In this document: piece by piece, positions 18,213 through 27,156 of the stretch
Numbering within the stretch: the stretch's first letter is position 1
Layout: the number at the start of each line of letters is the position of its first letter
Assembly (NCBI GenBank): GCA_026416955.1
Contig: JAOAEE010000009.1
Location: 1 to 46,132, forward strand
Length of the DNA: 46,132 nucleotides
Origin: Ignavibacteria bacterium
Lineage (GTDB): Bacteria; Bacteroidota; Ignavibacteria; Kapaibacteriales; UBA2268
Reading direction: 5' to 3'
The notes under the pieces: model-generated
What the model was told of the DNA's origin: nothing
The model's input: the letters and a program-made list of their open reading frames with translations, nothing else
Databases searched by the model: none
Made by a program: the position numbers and the translations under genes

Positions 18213-18220
18213 TAATTTTG
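18213..18220 (+). promoter_or_regulatory. Candidate -7 element (TAATTTTG) before the MCE gene
   Basis: TAATTTTG matches TAnnTTTG and ends 20 nt before ATG 18241. This spacing supports that ATG over an in-frame TTG at 18226 only 5 nt downstream of the box. The -33 region has TTCG at about 18192-18195, a weak match. Confidence 0.45.
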
Positions 18221-18240
18221 ATTTTTTGTTTCGAAAAATT

Positions 18241-19188
18241 ATGAAAAATCTAAAAAAAATTGAACTAAAAGTTGGTATCGTTTCCTTTTTTGCCACTTTA
18301 TTTTTAATTCTGGGAATTATCTTTGGTCGTGGTTATAAAGTATCGGTCTCTACGCAAACAATTAAATTCCGTTTCCCTAATTCTGGGGGACTACAAGTTT
18401 CAAGTCCTGTAGTAGTAAATGGAGTTAAACGCGGCGTCGTTAGTTCAATTCAAAACGACAATGGTACTGTGCTTGTTACTGCTACAATAGACAATACAGA
18501 TGATTTTAAAAAAGATGTAAGAGCAAAAATTACAATTCTGGAAATTACTGGTGGAAAAAAAATCGAGATAGTACCTGGAAATTCGCCTGAACCTTTCGAC
18601 CCTCGAACAGAAATCCCGGGCGAAACAACTGCCGACTTTGCAGTTATTGTTTCAGAGCTTGGTATTATTTTAAACGAAGCGAAACATACATTGAATCAAC
18701 TGGATACAACTCTGACTTCTACAAATAAAATTCTTGGAGATAAAAATTTCATTTCAAATACTAAAGAAGCCCTACAAAACGCAAATCAAACATTATCCAT
18801 TGCTCGTGAAATTCTCGAAAGCAACCAATCCAATATTAATCAAACGATAAAAACTTTAAAAGAAATAACAAGTTTGCTACGCTCTGATTATTCAAAATAT
18901 GAACCCAAAATAAATAATTTAGTCGATAAGTTGGAACAAATATCTTCACAAACTGAAAATTTGCTTACCAAAGGAAACAATACGCTGCAAAAATTGGATA
19001 CCACAGTTTCCTCTATCAATTTTTTACTACACGATATTAAATATGGAGAAAATCTTGCCAATCGGATACTCTACGATAAAAGTTTAGCTTTGAAACTGGA
19101 TACTACATTAGTAAATCTTTCTAACTTTATTAATCTTATTCAGAAATACGGTGTAAATGTAAATCTCCGTTTTGGTACTCGGCCTTAA
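18241..19188 (+). CDS. MCE/MlaD-family lipid-transport protein
   Basis: 315 aa. One N-terminal membrane anchor (about residues 10-30) followed by a single MCE domain (about 38-118) with the typical PNSGGLQVSSPVVVNGVKRG and GGKKIEIVPG segments. A long helical, Asn/Leu/Thr-rich tail with coiled-coil character runs from about 135 to 290. MCE proteins form hexameric rings or tubes that carry lipids between inner and outer membranes, usually with an MlaE permease and MlaF ATPase. Neither partner lies nearby; the next genes are a lipoprotein and a TonB-dependent receptor. It is divergent from gap-pgk. ATG 18241 is chosen over TTG 18226 because of the promoter spacing. Confidence 0.87.
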   Translation: MKNLKKIELKVGIVSFFATLFLILGIIFGRGYKVSVSTQTIKFRFPNSGGLQVSSPVVVNGVKRGVVSSIQNDNGTVLVTATIDNTDDFKKDVRAKITILEITGGKKIEIVPGNSPEPFDPRTEIPGETTADFAVIVSELGIILNEAKHTLNQLDTTLTSTNKILGDKNFISNTKEALQNANQTLSIAREILESNQSNINQTIKTLKEITSLLRSDYSKYEPKINNLVDKLEQISSQTENLLTKGNNTLQKLDTTVSSINFLLHDIKYGENLANRILYDKSLALKLDTTLVNLSNFINLIQKYGVNVNLRFGTRP

Positions 19189-19252
19189 TTACCCCAAAGC
19201 AATAATACATTGTAGAATTCGTAACTAATAATTATTTTTTTAAACTTAGTAG

Positions 19253-19750
19253 ATGAAAATTAGACTATTGCTTTATCTTTCGTTATTATTTTTCATTTCT
19301 TTTACTGGATGTTACGAAGGGGTAAGCCCGTACGATGGTGCACTCGAAAGTTATGTTACCGGTAAAATCATAATCGTTTCTGGTAGAAACAGTTGGCCTT
19401 CGCCAGATTCTGCTAAAGAATTGCGAATTATTGTTGTACCACGGTATCCACCATACAACATCCTTTCCGACATTATTGAAGGAAAGGCTTACCTTTCCGA
19501 TACACTTACAAGATTTATCGACACAATAAATTACAAAGTTAATATCCAAAGGACACCTATGACAGAAGCATACGTTTTAGCTTCGTTAAGGTATGGTACA
19601 ATTTTGCAACAAAGAATGATAGGTTTTTATAAAAAAAACCTTGAAAGTAAAGTACCCGATAAACTTTTTATTAATAAAGGAGTTGAACTCAAAAACCTCG
19701 ATATTTTCATAGACTTTTACAATTTACCTGAACAAAAACCTATCGACTAA
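19253..19750 (+). CDS. Small lipoprotein upstream of a TonB-dependent receptor
   Basis: 165 aa. Lipobox SFTGC with lipidated Cys20. The mature part has short beta-strands (IIIVSG, LRIIVVPRYPPY, YKVNIQRTP, AYVLASLRYG) and no motif I can assign. The gene ends 1 nt before the TonB-dependent receptor and is surely co-translated with it. Its role may be as a receptor partner or substrate-binding lipoprotein, but there is no sequence evidence beyond context. Confidence 0.7.
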   Translation: MKIRLLLYLSLLFFISFTGCYEGVSPYDGALESYVTGKIIIVSGRNSWPSPDSAKELRIIVVPRYPPYNILSDIIEGKAYLSDTLTRFIDTINYKVNIQRTPMTEAYVLASLRYGTILQQRMIGFYKKNLESKVPDKLFINKGVELKNLDIFIDFYNLPEQKPID

Positions 19751-19751
19751 T

Positions 19752-21944
19752 ATGAGAAAATTAATTTTATTTTCAACTATTTTATTTCTTTTTTCCATAC
19801 AATTTCTGTTTTCGCAGTTTCAAATAACTGGGTTTATTTTCGATGCTTTGGATAACAAAAAACTTTCTGGAGCAAAAATCTATCTCGAAGGTACACTTTT
19901 GGGCGCAATTTCCGATAAAGATGGGTTTTATAGAATTGCCAAAATTCCCACTGGGGAGTATTCATTAATAGTTCAGTTAATCGGGTACGATATTTTCAAG
20001 AAAAAAATTATTATCACAAAGGACACAACAATTAATTTTGGTTTAAAAATCAAAGAAATTACAAAACCCGAAGTAGTCGTTTCTGCATCCCGCAGGGTTC
20101 AATCATTTTTCGATGTACCAGTATCAATGTCTATTATCGAAAATGAGTATTTAAAAAACAAAAACTATATCGAGGTCAAAGAATATCTAAAATTCCTTCC
20201 AGCAGTAGAAGTTAATTCTGATAATATCAGTATACGAGGCTCCTCTGGTTTTCAGTTTGGCTCTGGTTCCCGAGTTTCTTTGTTGCTAGACGGTTTCCCA
20301 TTCCTTTCGGGGGACATAGGGGAAGCAAACTTGAATCTGGTCTCCCCAAAAGTAATTTCACAGATAGAAATACTGAAGGGTTCTGGTTCAGCTATTTTTG
20401 GAAATTCTGCAATGGGAGGAGTCGTTAATATAATAACAAAAGAACCCGAAGGCGATTTTTCACTGTCCACTGATATTGTTTCTGGAATTTATACACAACC
20501 AAAATACTCTGAATGGATTTACACGGATAATATTAGAACAAGAAATAACATAGCTGTTACTTCAAAAATTAATAATAGAATTGGAAAGTTTCTTCTTAAT
20601 GCACAATTTACAAATGATGAAAGTTATCGAAAGTTCAACAAAAGCAATACAATCGTTTTCTTTGGGAAATATTCCAAACCATTCAACAATGGAAAAAAAG
20701 TTAATCTTCTTACATTTGCAAATTATAAATATTCAGACGATGCTACTTTTTGGAGTGGTACATATAAAGCAACATCCCCACCAGAGGATTATGATTTGTC
20801 GAGGCGTGTAGAAAGGAATAGGTTTGCAATAGGAGTAGAATACGTCTCTCCTATAGGAACATTTTCATACTTTTCTCTAAAAACATCAATCTTTCGAACC
20901 CATTTTGAATCAAATTTACCCAAAGACAATATCAACTATCGTCAATCCACAAGTTACAGCAATTTCAACGAATTCCAAATTAACCACCACTTGTTTACTA
21001 ATTCAATCATCACATCTGGGGTGACAATAATTAACAATTGGGTAAATTCATTTCAGTATGGAAATAGAAAACAAAGTATTTTATCTGCATTCACCCAAGG
21101 AGAATTCTCTTTAACAAAACTGTTAGATGCAACCGGAGGTATTCGTTTCGATTACGATGTTAGCGAAATGTCGAAAAAATACTTTGAAGTTTCACCAAGA
21201 TTTGGAATAAGCTTAGATATTAATGATAAGATGCAAATAAGAACATCATTGGGCAAAGGTTTTCGCGTTGCAACAATTTCGGAAAGATTCTCCTCAATAC
21301 GTCATAGCGGATTTACCATAGAACCGAATCCAAATTTGGCCCCAGAAAAATCTTGGAATTTTGAATTTGGAACAAAGATTGAAACTAGCATATTGAATAA
21401 AATAATTTTCTTGGACGCTTCATTGTTTTTAGCAAGATTCAAAAATCTAATTGAACCTCAATTCGACACAAATGCAACTTCTCCAACAATAAGATTTCAA
21501 AATATTTCGAATGCAGAAATAAAGGGGATAGACTTTTCTTTACGAACTAAACCTTTCTCCATTCTAGAAGCACACTTCAACTTTACTTTACTCGACCCAA
21601 TCGACTTAGATAGAAAGCAAATATTGAAATTCCGCGCAAAATACTATTTAACTTCTGGACTTCAATTAACTTACGACGAATTTCAAATTTCGCTTTTATA
21701 TAAATATATAAGTAAAATAATTAATGTTGAGGAACAATTACGCTTTGTTTTGAAAGATTATGATGTTCGTGTTCCTGTTCATCTTTTAGATTTAAATATT
21801 AACTACAATCTTCAAAGAATGAATTTACCTATGAACCTTACCTTCTCTGTTCATAATATTTTAGACTACTATTATATAGACCTTGTTGGAAATCTTGCAC
21901 CGACAAGGCTAATATCGATTGGGATTAGTTACAACTTTTTTTGA
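19752..21944 (+). CDS. TonB-dependent outer-membrane receptor with carboxypeptidase-like regulatory domain
   Basis: 730 aa. Signal peptide (about 1-21), a CarboxypepD-regulatory-like beta-sandwich (about 24-100, ITGFIFDALDNKKLSGAKIY), a TonB-box-like stretch (EVVVSASR, about 113-120), the plug (about 120-225, with NISIRGSSGF, VSLLLDGFP and GSAIFGNSAMGGVVNIIT), then a 22-strand barrel ending on Phe (ISIGISYNFF). It takes up a ligand across the outer membrane using energy from TonB-ExbBD. The compact loops and IRGSS plug resemble the cobalamin/haem/siderophore type more than SusC polysaccharide receptors (which are about 1000 aa). The ligand cannot be told; no riboswitch or Fur box was found upstream. 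Confidence 0.92.
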   Translation: MRKLILFSTILFLFSIQFLFSQFQITGFIFDALDNKKLSGAKIYLEGTLLGAISDKDGFYRIAKIPTGEYSLIVQLIGYDIFKKKIIITKDTTINFGLKIKEITKPEVVVSASRRVQSFFDVPVSMSIIENEYLKNKNYIEVKEYLKFLPAVEVNSDNISIRGSSGFQFGSGSRVSLLLDGFPFLSGDIGEANLNLVSPKVISQIEILKGSGSAIFGNSAMGGVVNIITKEPEGDFSLSTDIVSGIYTQPKYSEWIYTDNIRTRNNIAVTSKINNRIGKFLLNAQFTNDESYRKFNKSNTIVFFGKYSKPFNNGKKVNLLTFANYKYSDDATFWSGTYKATSPPEDYDLSRRVERNRFAIGVEYVSPIGTFSYFSLKTSIFRTHFESNLPKDNINYRQSTSYSNFNEFQINHHLFTNSIITSGVTIINNWVNSFQYGNRKQSILSAFTQGEFSLTKLLDATGGIRFDYDVSEMSKKYFEVSPRFGISLDINDKMQIRTSLGKGFRVATISERFSSIRHSGFTIEPNPNLAPEKSWNFEFGTKIETSILNKIIFLDASLFLARFKNLIEPQFDTNATSPTIRFQNISNAEIKGIDFSLRTKPFSILEAHFNFTLLDPIDLDRKQILKFRAKYYLTSGLQLTYDEFQISLLYKYISKIINVEEQLRFVLKDYDVRVPVHLLDLNINYNLQRMNLPMNLTFSVHNILDYYYIDLVGNLAPTRLISIGISYNFF

Positions 21945-21960
21945 CAAAAACTGGAAAATA

Positions 21961-22554
21961 TTAACCAGAAATAAGTTTGTTAATTTCTTCGAGGATAAGT
22001 TTGTCTTCTTTACCAAAAATAAACAAACCACTTTCGTGTCCACCAAGGACAATAACTCCCACTCCCTTGGTTCCACTAATTTGCCATTTTAGTTGACTAA
22101 TTGAATTTGCGAGTTCAATACTACCATAGGAATAATTTTTATTTGTTGTTGGTAAAACATTTTTCAAGCGTTTCCAAATTGAATAGTTATGAAAATGCAC
22201 TGCATAGTTCGCAAATTCAAATGTTCGATATATACTAAAATGAGTCAAAGCCTCGCTCGATGGTGGAAATTTACCTTTACATAAAACAAAATTCTTATTA
22301 AGTTCCACGGAGAAAACAATAACAAAATCCTCCGGAGATAAAACCCTTTGTAGACCAGTATTCGAAGCAGAAATAATAAACTCAGTTTCATTAATTCTCT
22401 TGCTAATATTACCAAAAGATACTTTTCCATCGTATCCTATCAACCCTAAATCGAAAAAGTGGGTTCTCAATTTAATTAGTTCAGCAACTTCATCGTATTT
22501 AGGATAAGCCCCATCAACAATTTTATATTGAAATTTTATGTAACCTTCGTTCAT
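21961..22554 (-). CDS. Class II aldolase/adducin-family protein (MtnB-like)
   Basis: 197 aa. The class II aldolase fold is shown by SFGNIS (about 47), SSEALTH (about 99) with the catalytic acidic residue, the zinc ligands HFH in YAVHFHN (about 117), and a third His in LGGHESGLFIFG (about 169). Members cleave or dehydrate phosphorylated sugars. The gene begins 4 nt after the mtnA stop codon, and MtnB (methylthioribulose-1-phosphate dehydratase) belongs to this family and acts right after MtnA, so an MtnB-like role in methionine salvage is the leading guess. Fuculose-phosphate or rhamnulose-phosphate aldolase activity is the alternative. Enzyme class is well supported; the exact substrate is not. 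Confidence 0.8.
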   Translation of the reverse strand: MNEGYIKFQYKIVDGAYPKYDEVAELIKLRTHFFDLGLIGYDGKVSFGNISKRINETEFIISASNTGLQRVLSPEDFVIVFSVELNKNFVLCKGKFPPSSEALTHFSIYRTFEFANYAVHFHNYSIWKRLKNVLPTTNKNYSYGSIELANSISQLKWQISGTKGVGVIVLGGHESGLFIFGKEDKLILEEINKLISG

Positions 22555-22558
22555 AGTT

Positions 22559-23665
22559 TTACTTCATCTCTGGAAAAAGGGAAAGTAAGCCCTCCTCAGT
22601 AGCAGAACATAATCCACGTTCTGTAATAAATCCAGTAACTAATCTCGAAGGTGTAATATCGAAAGCGTGGTTTAATGCTTGGGAGTTCTCCGGGCAAATT
22701 AATATATCGACAACATTGTCCCCAAATTTTCCCGAAACATATTTTACTTCCTTTTCATCTCTTATCTCTATTGGAATTTCTTCTAATGCATTTTCAATTC
22801 CCCAATCGATGGAAGTCGAAGGAAGTGCTACATAAAATGGTATTCCATTATCGTAAGCAGCAAGAGCTTTTAGGTAGGTTCCGATTTTGTTTGCAACGTC
22901 CCCTTTTCTTGTTGTTCTGTCCGTTCCTACAATGACAATATCGACCAAACCTTTTTGCATTAACAATCCACCAGAATTATCTGTAACAATTGTATGAGGT
23001 ATTCCTTCGTGGAGAAGTTCAAAAGCAGTTAATTTTGCTCCTTGTAATCTTGGTCTTGTTTCGTCAACCCAAACGTGTAAAGGAATCCCTCTTTCATTAG
23101 CAAAATAAATTGGTGCCAATGCTGTTCCGTAATCAATCGTAGCAAGCCATCCCGCATTGCAATGAGTAAGAATATTTACAACTCTTTTCTTTTTTTGGTA
23201 TACTTCTTCTATCAATTGAACTCCATACTCACCAATTTTTTTCGAAATAAATATTTCTTTTTCTTTCAAACTTCTTGCAGATTGAAGAAGAGAATATAGC
23301 TTTTCCTTTAAACTTGTGGTTTTACTAATTTCGTTTATAGAAACTTCAAGAGCATTTTTTAAATTTACCGCTGTTGGTCTGGTCGATAAAATTTGATTGA
23401 CAGAATTATTGAAAATAAATTCAAAGTTCTCTTCCGTACAATCTTTAACAGAAAAAAATAATCCATAAAGAGCAGTTACCCCAATAAGTGGAGCTCCGCG
23501 CACAAGCATTTCATTAATGGCAAAGATGAAATCATTAAGTGTTCGCAGCTCAACTATTTCGAACTTGTGTGGGAGGCTTCTTTGGTCAATTATTGAAATT
23601 GAAGTTGGAATATCATCTGTCTCCCAAATTGTGTGATAATGTTTTCCATTTATTTTCATAGTCAT
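22559..23665 (-). CDS. mtnA: Methylthioribose-1-phosphate isomerase
   Basis: 368 aa, full length, in the eIF2B-alpha/MtnA superfamily. Converts 5-methylthioribose 1-phosphate into the ribulose form in methionine salvage. Key motifs: IDQRSLP (about 26), EMLVRGAPLIG (about 52-62), catalytic Cys169 in LTHCNAGWLAT, VWVDETRPRLQGA (about 198-210), and the acid Asp249 in GTDRTTRKGDVANKIGTY. Some archaeal relatives act on ribose 1,5-bisphosphate, but the bacterial motif set favours MtnA. It overlaps rdgB by 4 bp (ATGA) and is followed by the class II aldolase gene. Confidence 0.94.
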   Translation of the reverse strand: MTMKINGKHYHTIWETDDIPTSISIIDQRSLPHKFEIVELRTLNDFIFAINEMLVRGAPLIGVTALYGLFFSVKDCTEENFEFIFNNSVNQILSTRPTAVNLKNALEVSINEISKTTSLKEKLYSLLQSARSLKEKEIFISKKIGEYGVQLIEEVYQKKKRVVNILTHCNAGWLATIDYGTALAPIYFANERGIPLHVWVDETRPRLQGAKLTAFELLHEGIPHTIVTDNSGGLLMQKGLVDIVIVGTDRTTRKGDVANKIGTYLKALAAYDNGIPFYVALPSTSIDWGIENALEEIPIEIRDEKEVKYVSGKFGDNVVDILICPENSQALNHAFDITPSRLVTGFITERGLCSATEEGLLSLFPEMK

Positions 23666-24267
23666 TCCAATTTTTTCAATGTTTTAAGATACATTAAGAA
23701 ATTGTAAATTGCTTTACCTCTATGGCTTATTGCATTCTTTTCTGCAAGGTCCATTTGTGCAAATGTAACTTCGTAGCCATCGGGTACGAAAATTGAATCG
23801 TAACCAAACCCTTTATCTCCGCGCTCTTCTTCAATAATTTTGCCATAACAAACTCCTTCGAAAAATTTAGGTTCTTTACCGTCATACAAACAAACAACTG
23901 TACGAAATCGAGCTTTCCGTGCATCGCAAGATTTTCCTTGAAGAAGAGAAAGTAGTTTTCGCCGATTTGCTTTATCATCCCCATAAACTCCCGAGAACCG
24001 AGCTGAATGAACCCCGGGCATACCATTCAAAGAAAAAACTTCCAATCCAGTGTCGTCTGCAAAGGAAGTAATTCCAAAAAGTTCGAAGCAGCTTTTGGCT
24101 TTAATTAAAGCATTTTCCTCGAGCGTATCACCTGTTTCCTCAATTTCAATTTTTTCATCAGTAAGGTCCGAAATAGAAAGTAAATCAAGTTCCAGATCGA
24201 ATTCCTTAATTTTAGAAAGAATTTCTTCAATTTTATTCCTATTATTTGTTGCCATCAATAATTTCAT
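23662..24267 (-). CDS. rdgB: XTP/dITP pyrophosphatase (RdgB/HAM1)
   Basis: 201 aa, full length. Hydrolyses non-canonical purine nucleotides (ITP, dITP, XTP) to monophosphates and so keeps inosine and xanthine out of DNA and RNA. Seen: ATNNRNKIEEI (about 6-16), ENALIKAK (about 51-58), SFADDTGLEV (about 68-77), GYDSIF (about 155-160) and the C-terminal SHRGKA (about 186-191). It overlaps the end of meaB by 26 bp and the start of mtnA by 4 bp, so it sits in the middle of a co-transcribed cluster. Confidence 0.96.
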   Translation of the reverse strand: MKLLMATNNRNKIEEILSKIKEFDLELDLLSISDLTDEKIEIEETGDTLEENALIKAKSCFELFGITSFADDTGLEVFSLNGMPGVHSARFSGVYGDDKANRRKLLSLLQGKSCDARKARFRTVVCLYDGKEPKFFEGVCYGKIIEEERGDKGFGYDSIFVPDGYEVTFAQMDLAEKNAISHRGKAIYNFLMYLKTLKKLE

Positions 24268-25267
24268 AATTCAGTTCCTCGAAAAGTTTTTGCACAGCGT
24301 AAGATGGTGAAATTTTTCCGGTAAAAATCTTTTCTTCTAATTCTTGCAACATTTCGCTAACTTTGGAGTTGGAAAAGAATGAGTTCAGAACAGTTTCCTT
24401 GACCATAGAATAGAACCAATCGAGAACTTGTTCACGGCGCCGTAATTGAAATACACCACTCTCGAAAGTAACTTTGCGAAAATTCTCAACAATATTCCAA
24501 AATTCTTCAATACCTACTCCATTTAAAGAAGAAGCAAGAAGCACTTTTGGCTCCCAACCCGAAGTTGCGTTGGAGACATAATGCAATGCTTGTTTATATT
24601 CATTCATAGTAACTTTGGCTAAATGATAATTTTCCCCATCTGCTTTATTAATAATTATTACGTCGGCAAGTTCAACAGTACCCTTTTTGAACCCTTGCAA
24701 TTCATCGCCTCCCCCAGGTAAGATTAGCAAAGCAAATAAATCAACCATCGAGCGTACTAAAATCTCGCTTTGTCCCACCCCTACTGTTTCAACAATTATG
24801 ACATTAAACCCAGCAGCCTCGCACAAAATAATGGACTCTCTGGTTTTCCGTCCCACCCCACCAAGGGCTCCACCCGAGGGAGATGGTCGAATAAAAGCAT
24901 TTGGATGCTTGGAAAGTTGTTCCATTCGGGTTTTGTCCCCCAAGATTGAACCTTTGGAGACTACACTTGTCGGGTCCACTGCAAGAACTGCAACTTTATT
25001 TCCTTTATCACAAAGATACAAACCAAGTTTTTCGATAAAAGTACTTTTGCCTACCCCTGGCGACCCTGTAATTCCAATTCGAATAGAATTTCCAGAATAA
25101 GGTATTACTTTCGAAAGCAACTCCTGGGCTAATTTGGTGTGTTCTTGAAGATTACTTTCCACCAATGTAATTGCCCTTGCTAAAATCGGAATTTTAGATT
25201 GAAGAATTCCTTCAACATAGTCATTTAGTTCTAAATTCTTTACTTTCGTTCTTTTTTTCTTTTCCAT
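24242..25267 (-). CDS. meaB: MeaB/ArgK-family GTPase (methylmalonyl-CoA mutase chaperone)
   Basis: 341 aa. G3E-type P-loop GTPase: Walker A GSPGVGKST (about 68-76), VLAVDPTS (about 94-101), GDKTRM (about 110-115), the MeaB stretch RPSPSGGALGGV (about 127-138), ETVGVGQSE (about 160-168) and base motif NKAD (about 206). MeaB gates cobalamin loading and protects adenosylcobalamin-dependent methylmalonyl-CoA mutase. No mutase gene is in the window, so the partner must be elsewhere. The gene overlaps rdgB by 26 bp. Its start at 25267 lies 13 nt after the Nudix gene. Confidence 0.93.
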   Translation of the reverse strand: MEKKKRTKVKNLELNDYVEGILQSKIPILARAITLVESNLQEHTKLAQELLSKVIPYSGNSIRIGITGSPGVGKSTFIEKLGLYLCDKGNKVAVLAVDPTSVVSKGSILGDKTRMEQLSKHPNAFIRPSPSGGALGGVGRKTRESIILCEAAGFNVIIVETVGVGQSEILVRSMVDLFALLILPGGGDELQGFKKGTVELADVIIINKADGENYHLAKVTMNEYKQALHYVSNATSGWEPKVLLASSLNGVGIEEFWNIVENFRKVTFESGVFQLRRREQVLDWFYSMVKETVLNSFFSNSKVSEMLQELEEKIFTGKISPSYAVQKLFEELNYEIIDGNK

Positions 25268-25280
25268 AATTACTACAAAA

Positions 25281-25922
25281 TCACTTTAAAATTTCATTAA
25301 CAATATCAATAAATTCAGACATTATCATTGCAGTTGCCCCCCAAAGAGGAACGCTTTTGTGTATCTTCCACAATGGAACATCGATAAGGTTACCATTCCA
25401 GTACCATTTTTCGACAACTATATTTTTTTTGTCCAAAAAATATAACATAGGAAATAAAATAATTTCTTCGACTTCTTGATTATTGACAATCAAATTAGGC
25501 AAATTGTTGGTAAATCCGACAACAGGGGTAACAACAGTTTTTGATGGAGGAACATAAAGTGGAGAAAGTTTCCCAATAAGAATCACCTTCAGTGGGTCTA
25601 AACCTATCTCTTCTTTCGACTCTCGGAAAGCAGTAGTTACGAAATCTTCACCTTCTTCGCAATGTCCACCAGGAAAACTAATCTGCCTTTTGTGATGTTG
25701 AACATTTGAACTCCGAAGAGTAAATAATATCTGTAATTCTTCCAGACTTCGACCAATCAAAAGCAACAAAACTGAACTTTTTTTTGTTTTTCCTTGTGGA
25801 ACCAACTCTCGGTAGGGTTGCTCCCCAAGTTTTGGCGACATTTTAATATGGGACTCTATCCCTTTTAACTTCTGAGAATTTAACTTTTCCTTTAATTTAT
25901 CTAAAAATAAGTCCAAAGTCAT
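25281..25922 (-). CDS. Nudix hydrolase, CoA pyrophosphatase (NudL-like)
   Basis: 213 aa. The Nudix box GHCEEG-E-7aa-RESKEEIGL lies at about 86-108. Just before it is the CoA-pyrophosphatase signature FTLRSSNVQHHKRQISFPGG (about 67-86). Members split CoA or its oxidised and acyl forms into 3',5'-ADP and phosphopantetheine derivatives. It ends 13 nt before meaB and starts 4 nt after the permease gene. The downstream neighbour MeaB also concerns CoA-linked metabolism, and the CoA-disulfide-reductase-like gene at 31562-33226 is another CoA-related gene in the region; a link is speculative. Confidence 0.9.
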   Translation of the reverse strand: MTLDLFLDKLKEKLNSQKLKGIESHIKMSPKLGEQPYRELVPQGKTKKSSVLLLLIGRSLEELQILFTLRSSNVQHHKRQISFPGGHCEEGEDFVTTAFRESKEEIGLDPLKVILIGKLSPLYVPPSKTVVTPVVGFTNNLPNLIVNNQEVEEIILFPMLYFLDKKNIVVEKWYWNGNLIDVPLWKIHKSVPLWGATAMIMSEFIDIVNEILK

Positions 25923-25926
25923 AGAA

Positions 25927-27156
25927 TTACTTAATAAACCTTATTGCTCTCACTGGATTAACTTTTGAAGCAATGATTGAAGGTATCAACGAAGTAATAA
26001 TTGTCAAAACAAAAGTAAAAATAATAACAATCAAGTAATTGAAAAGCGATATCGAAATGGGAAGTTTGTCGAAAAAATATACTTTACTGTCCAACCTAAT
26101 TACTCCAAAATACTTTTGTACCAAGGAAAACAAAAAGGAAAGGCCTATACCAATACTTAACCCATAAAGCGAAATCTTCTGCCCAAGATGGAGAAAAACA
26201 AATGCAATTTCCTTCGTTGTTAATCCAATTGTAGAAAGAATACCGATGCTTTTGGTTTTTTCCACTACACAGACAAGTAAAAAAGTAACAACATTAAAGA
26301 TAGCAACAATTGTAATAAGACTTAAAACAATGGGAATTGGTTCTTTTTGAAGTTCAATCCAAGCAAAAATAGAAGAATGCAAATCATAAAAAGTAAAACA
26401 AAAAAATGGATAACCAAGAGTTTTTTCGATTTTAGTGGCTACACTATCCAGCCGTTCTAAATCCTTAACATAAACATCAATCGAGTTGACTAATTGAAAA
26501 GGCTTCTCATCGCCAGAAAGTTTATAGAAAACTGTTCGATTAGCAAAAGCAAATAAATCGTCGTACTTAGCCATACCAGATTCAAAGATACCAATTACTT
26601 GGGCTTTTGTAAAACTAGGGTTAGGTAAATTGTTCTCTTGGTAATTTTTAATAGCAACAAGCAATACAGTATCCCCAAGTTTTAAACCTAACCTTTCTGC
26701 AAGCATTTTTCCGACAAAAATACCTTCTGCTTGATAAATATCCTTGAAAAAAGGCAATGTTTCAATTCTTCTCAAACCATCTAAATTTCTTTTATGTAAA
26801 CTTTGAAGCGAAACACCCTCAACATTTTTTTTGGTTCTAATCAAAACTTCTTTTGAAATTGAAGGATATGCATTGTCAACTTCTGGAATTTCCTCGATAA
26901 TTCTTTTCACGATTAATTCTGGATTAGAAATCGATTGCCTATTGAAAGTATAAATCTTTATGTGAGAAGTAAAACGAATCGCATTTTCTTGAATTGCATT
27001 GTAAAAACCATCTAATACGGAAAGAGAAACAACAAGTGCTACAACACCAAGGGCAATACTAAACACCCCAGCCCACCAAACGAAATTTACAAAGCCGTTT
27101 CTGTTTTTTGAAATAGAAAATTTACCCGACACGAACCTTATTGCATAGAATCTCAT
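25927..27156 (-). CDS. LolC/LolE-type ABC transporter permease (FtsX-like)
   Basis: 409 aa. The topology is that of type VII ABC permeases: one N-terminal membrane helix (about 27-50), a large periplasmic domain (about 55-270), then three helices (about 275-300, 325-345, 375-400). N-terminal FYAIRFVSGKFSISKNRNGF resembles the LolC/E start (A.RFL..K...). In the Lol system these permeases extract lipoproteins from the inner membrane for delivery to the outer membrane. The LolD ATPase is not adjacent. MacB-type permeases are the main alternative. It overlaps the M20 gene by 4 bp. Confidence 0.86.
   Translation of the reverse strand: MRFYAIRFVSGKFSISKNRNGFVNFVWWAGVFSIALGVVALVVSLSVLDGFYNAIQENAIRFTSHIKIYTFNRQSISNPELIVKRIIEEIPEVDNAYPSISKEVLIRTKKNVEGVSLQSLHKRNLDGLRRIETLPFFKDIYQAEGIFVGKMLAERLGLKLGDTVLLVAIKNYQENNLPNPSFTKAQVIGIFESGMAKYDDLFAFANRTVFYKLSGDEKPFQLVNSIDVYVKDLERLDSVATKIEKTLGYPFFCFTFYDLHSSIFAWIELQKEPIPIVLSLITIVAIFNVVTFLLVCVVEKTKSIGILSTIGLTTKEIAFVFLHLGQKISLYGLSIGIGLSFLFSLVQKYFGVIRLDSKVYFFDKLPISISLFNYLIVIIFTFVLTIITSLIPSIIASKVNPVRAIRFIK

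Noticed and set aside
19189-19252. Riboswitch or Fur box before the lipoprotein/TonB receptor genes
   Set aside because: The gap is only 64 bp, AT-rich, and shows neither a structured cobalamin-type element nor a Fur-like palindrome.
24687-25100. Plus-strand open frame of 137 codons opposite meaB
   Set aside because: It is a shadow of a highly conserved GTPase gene with no ribosome binding site or recognisable domain.
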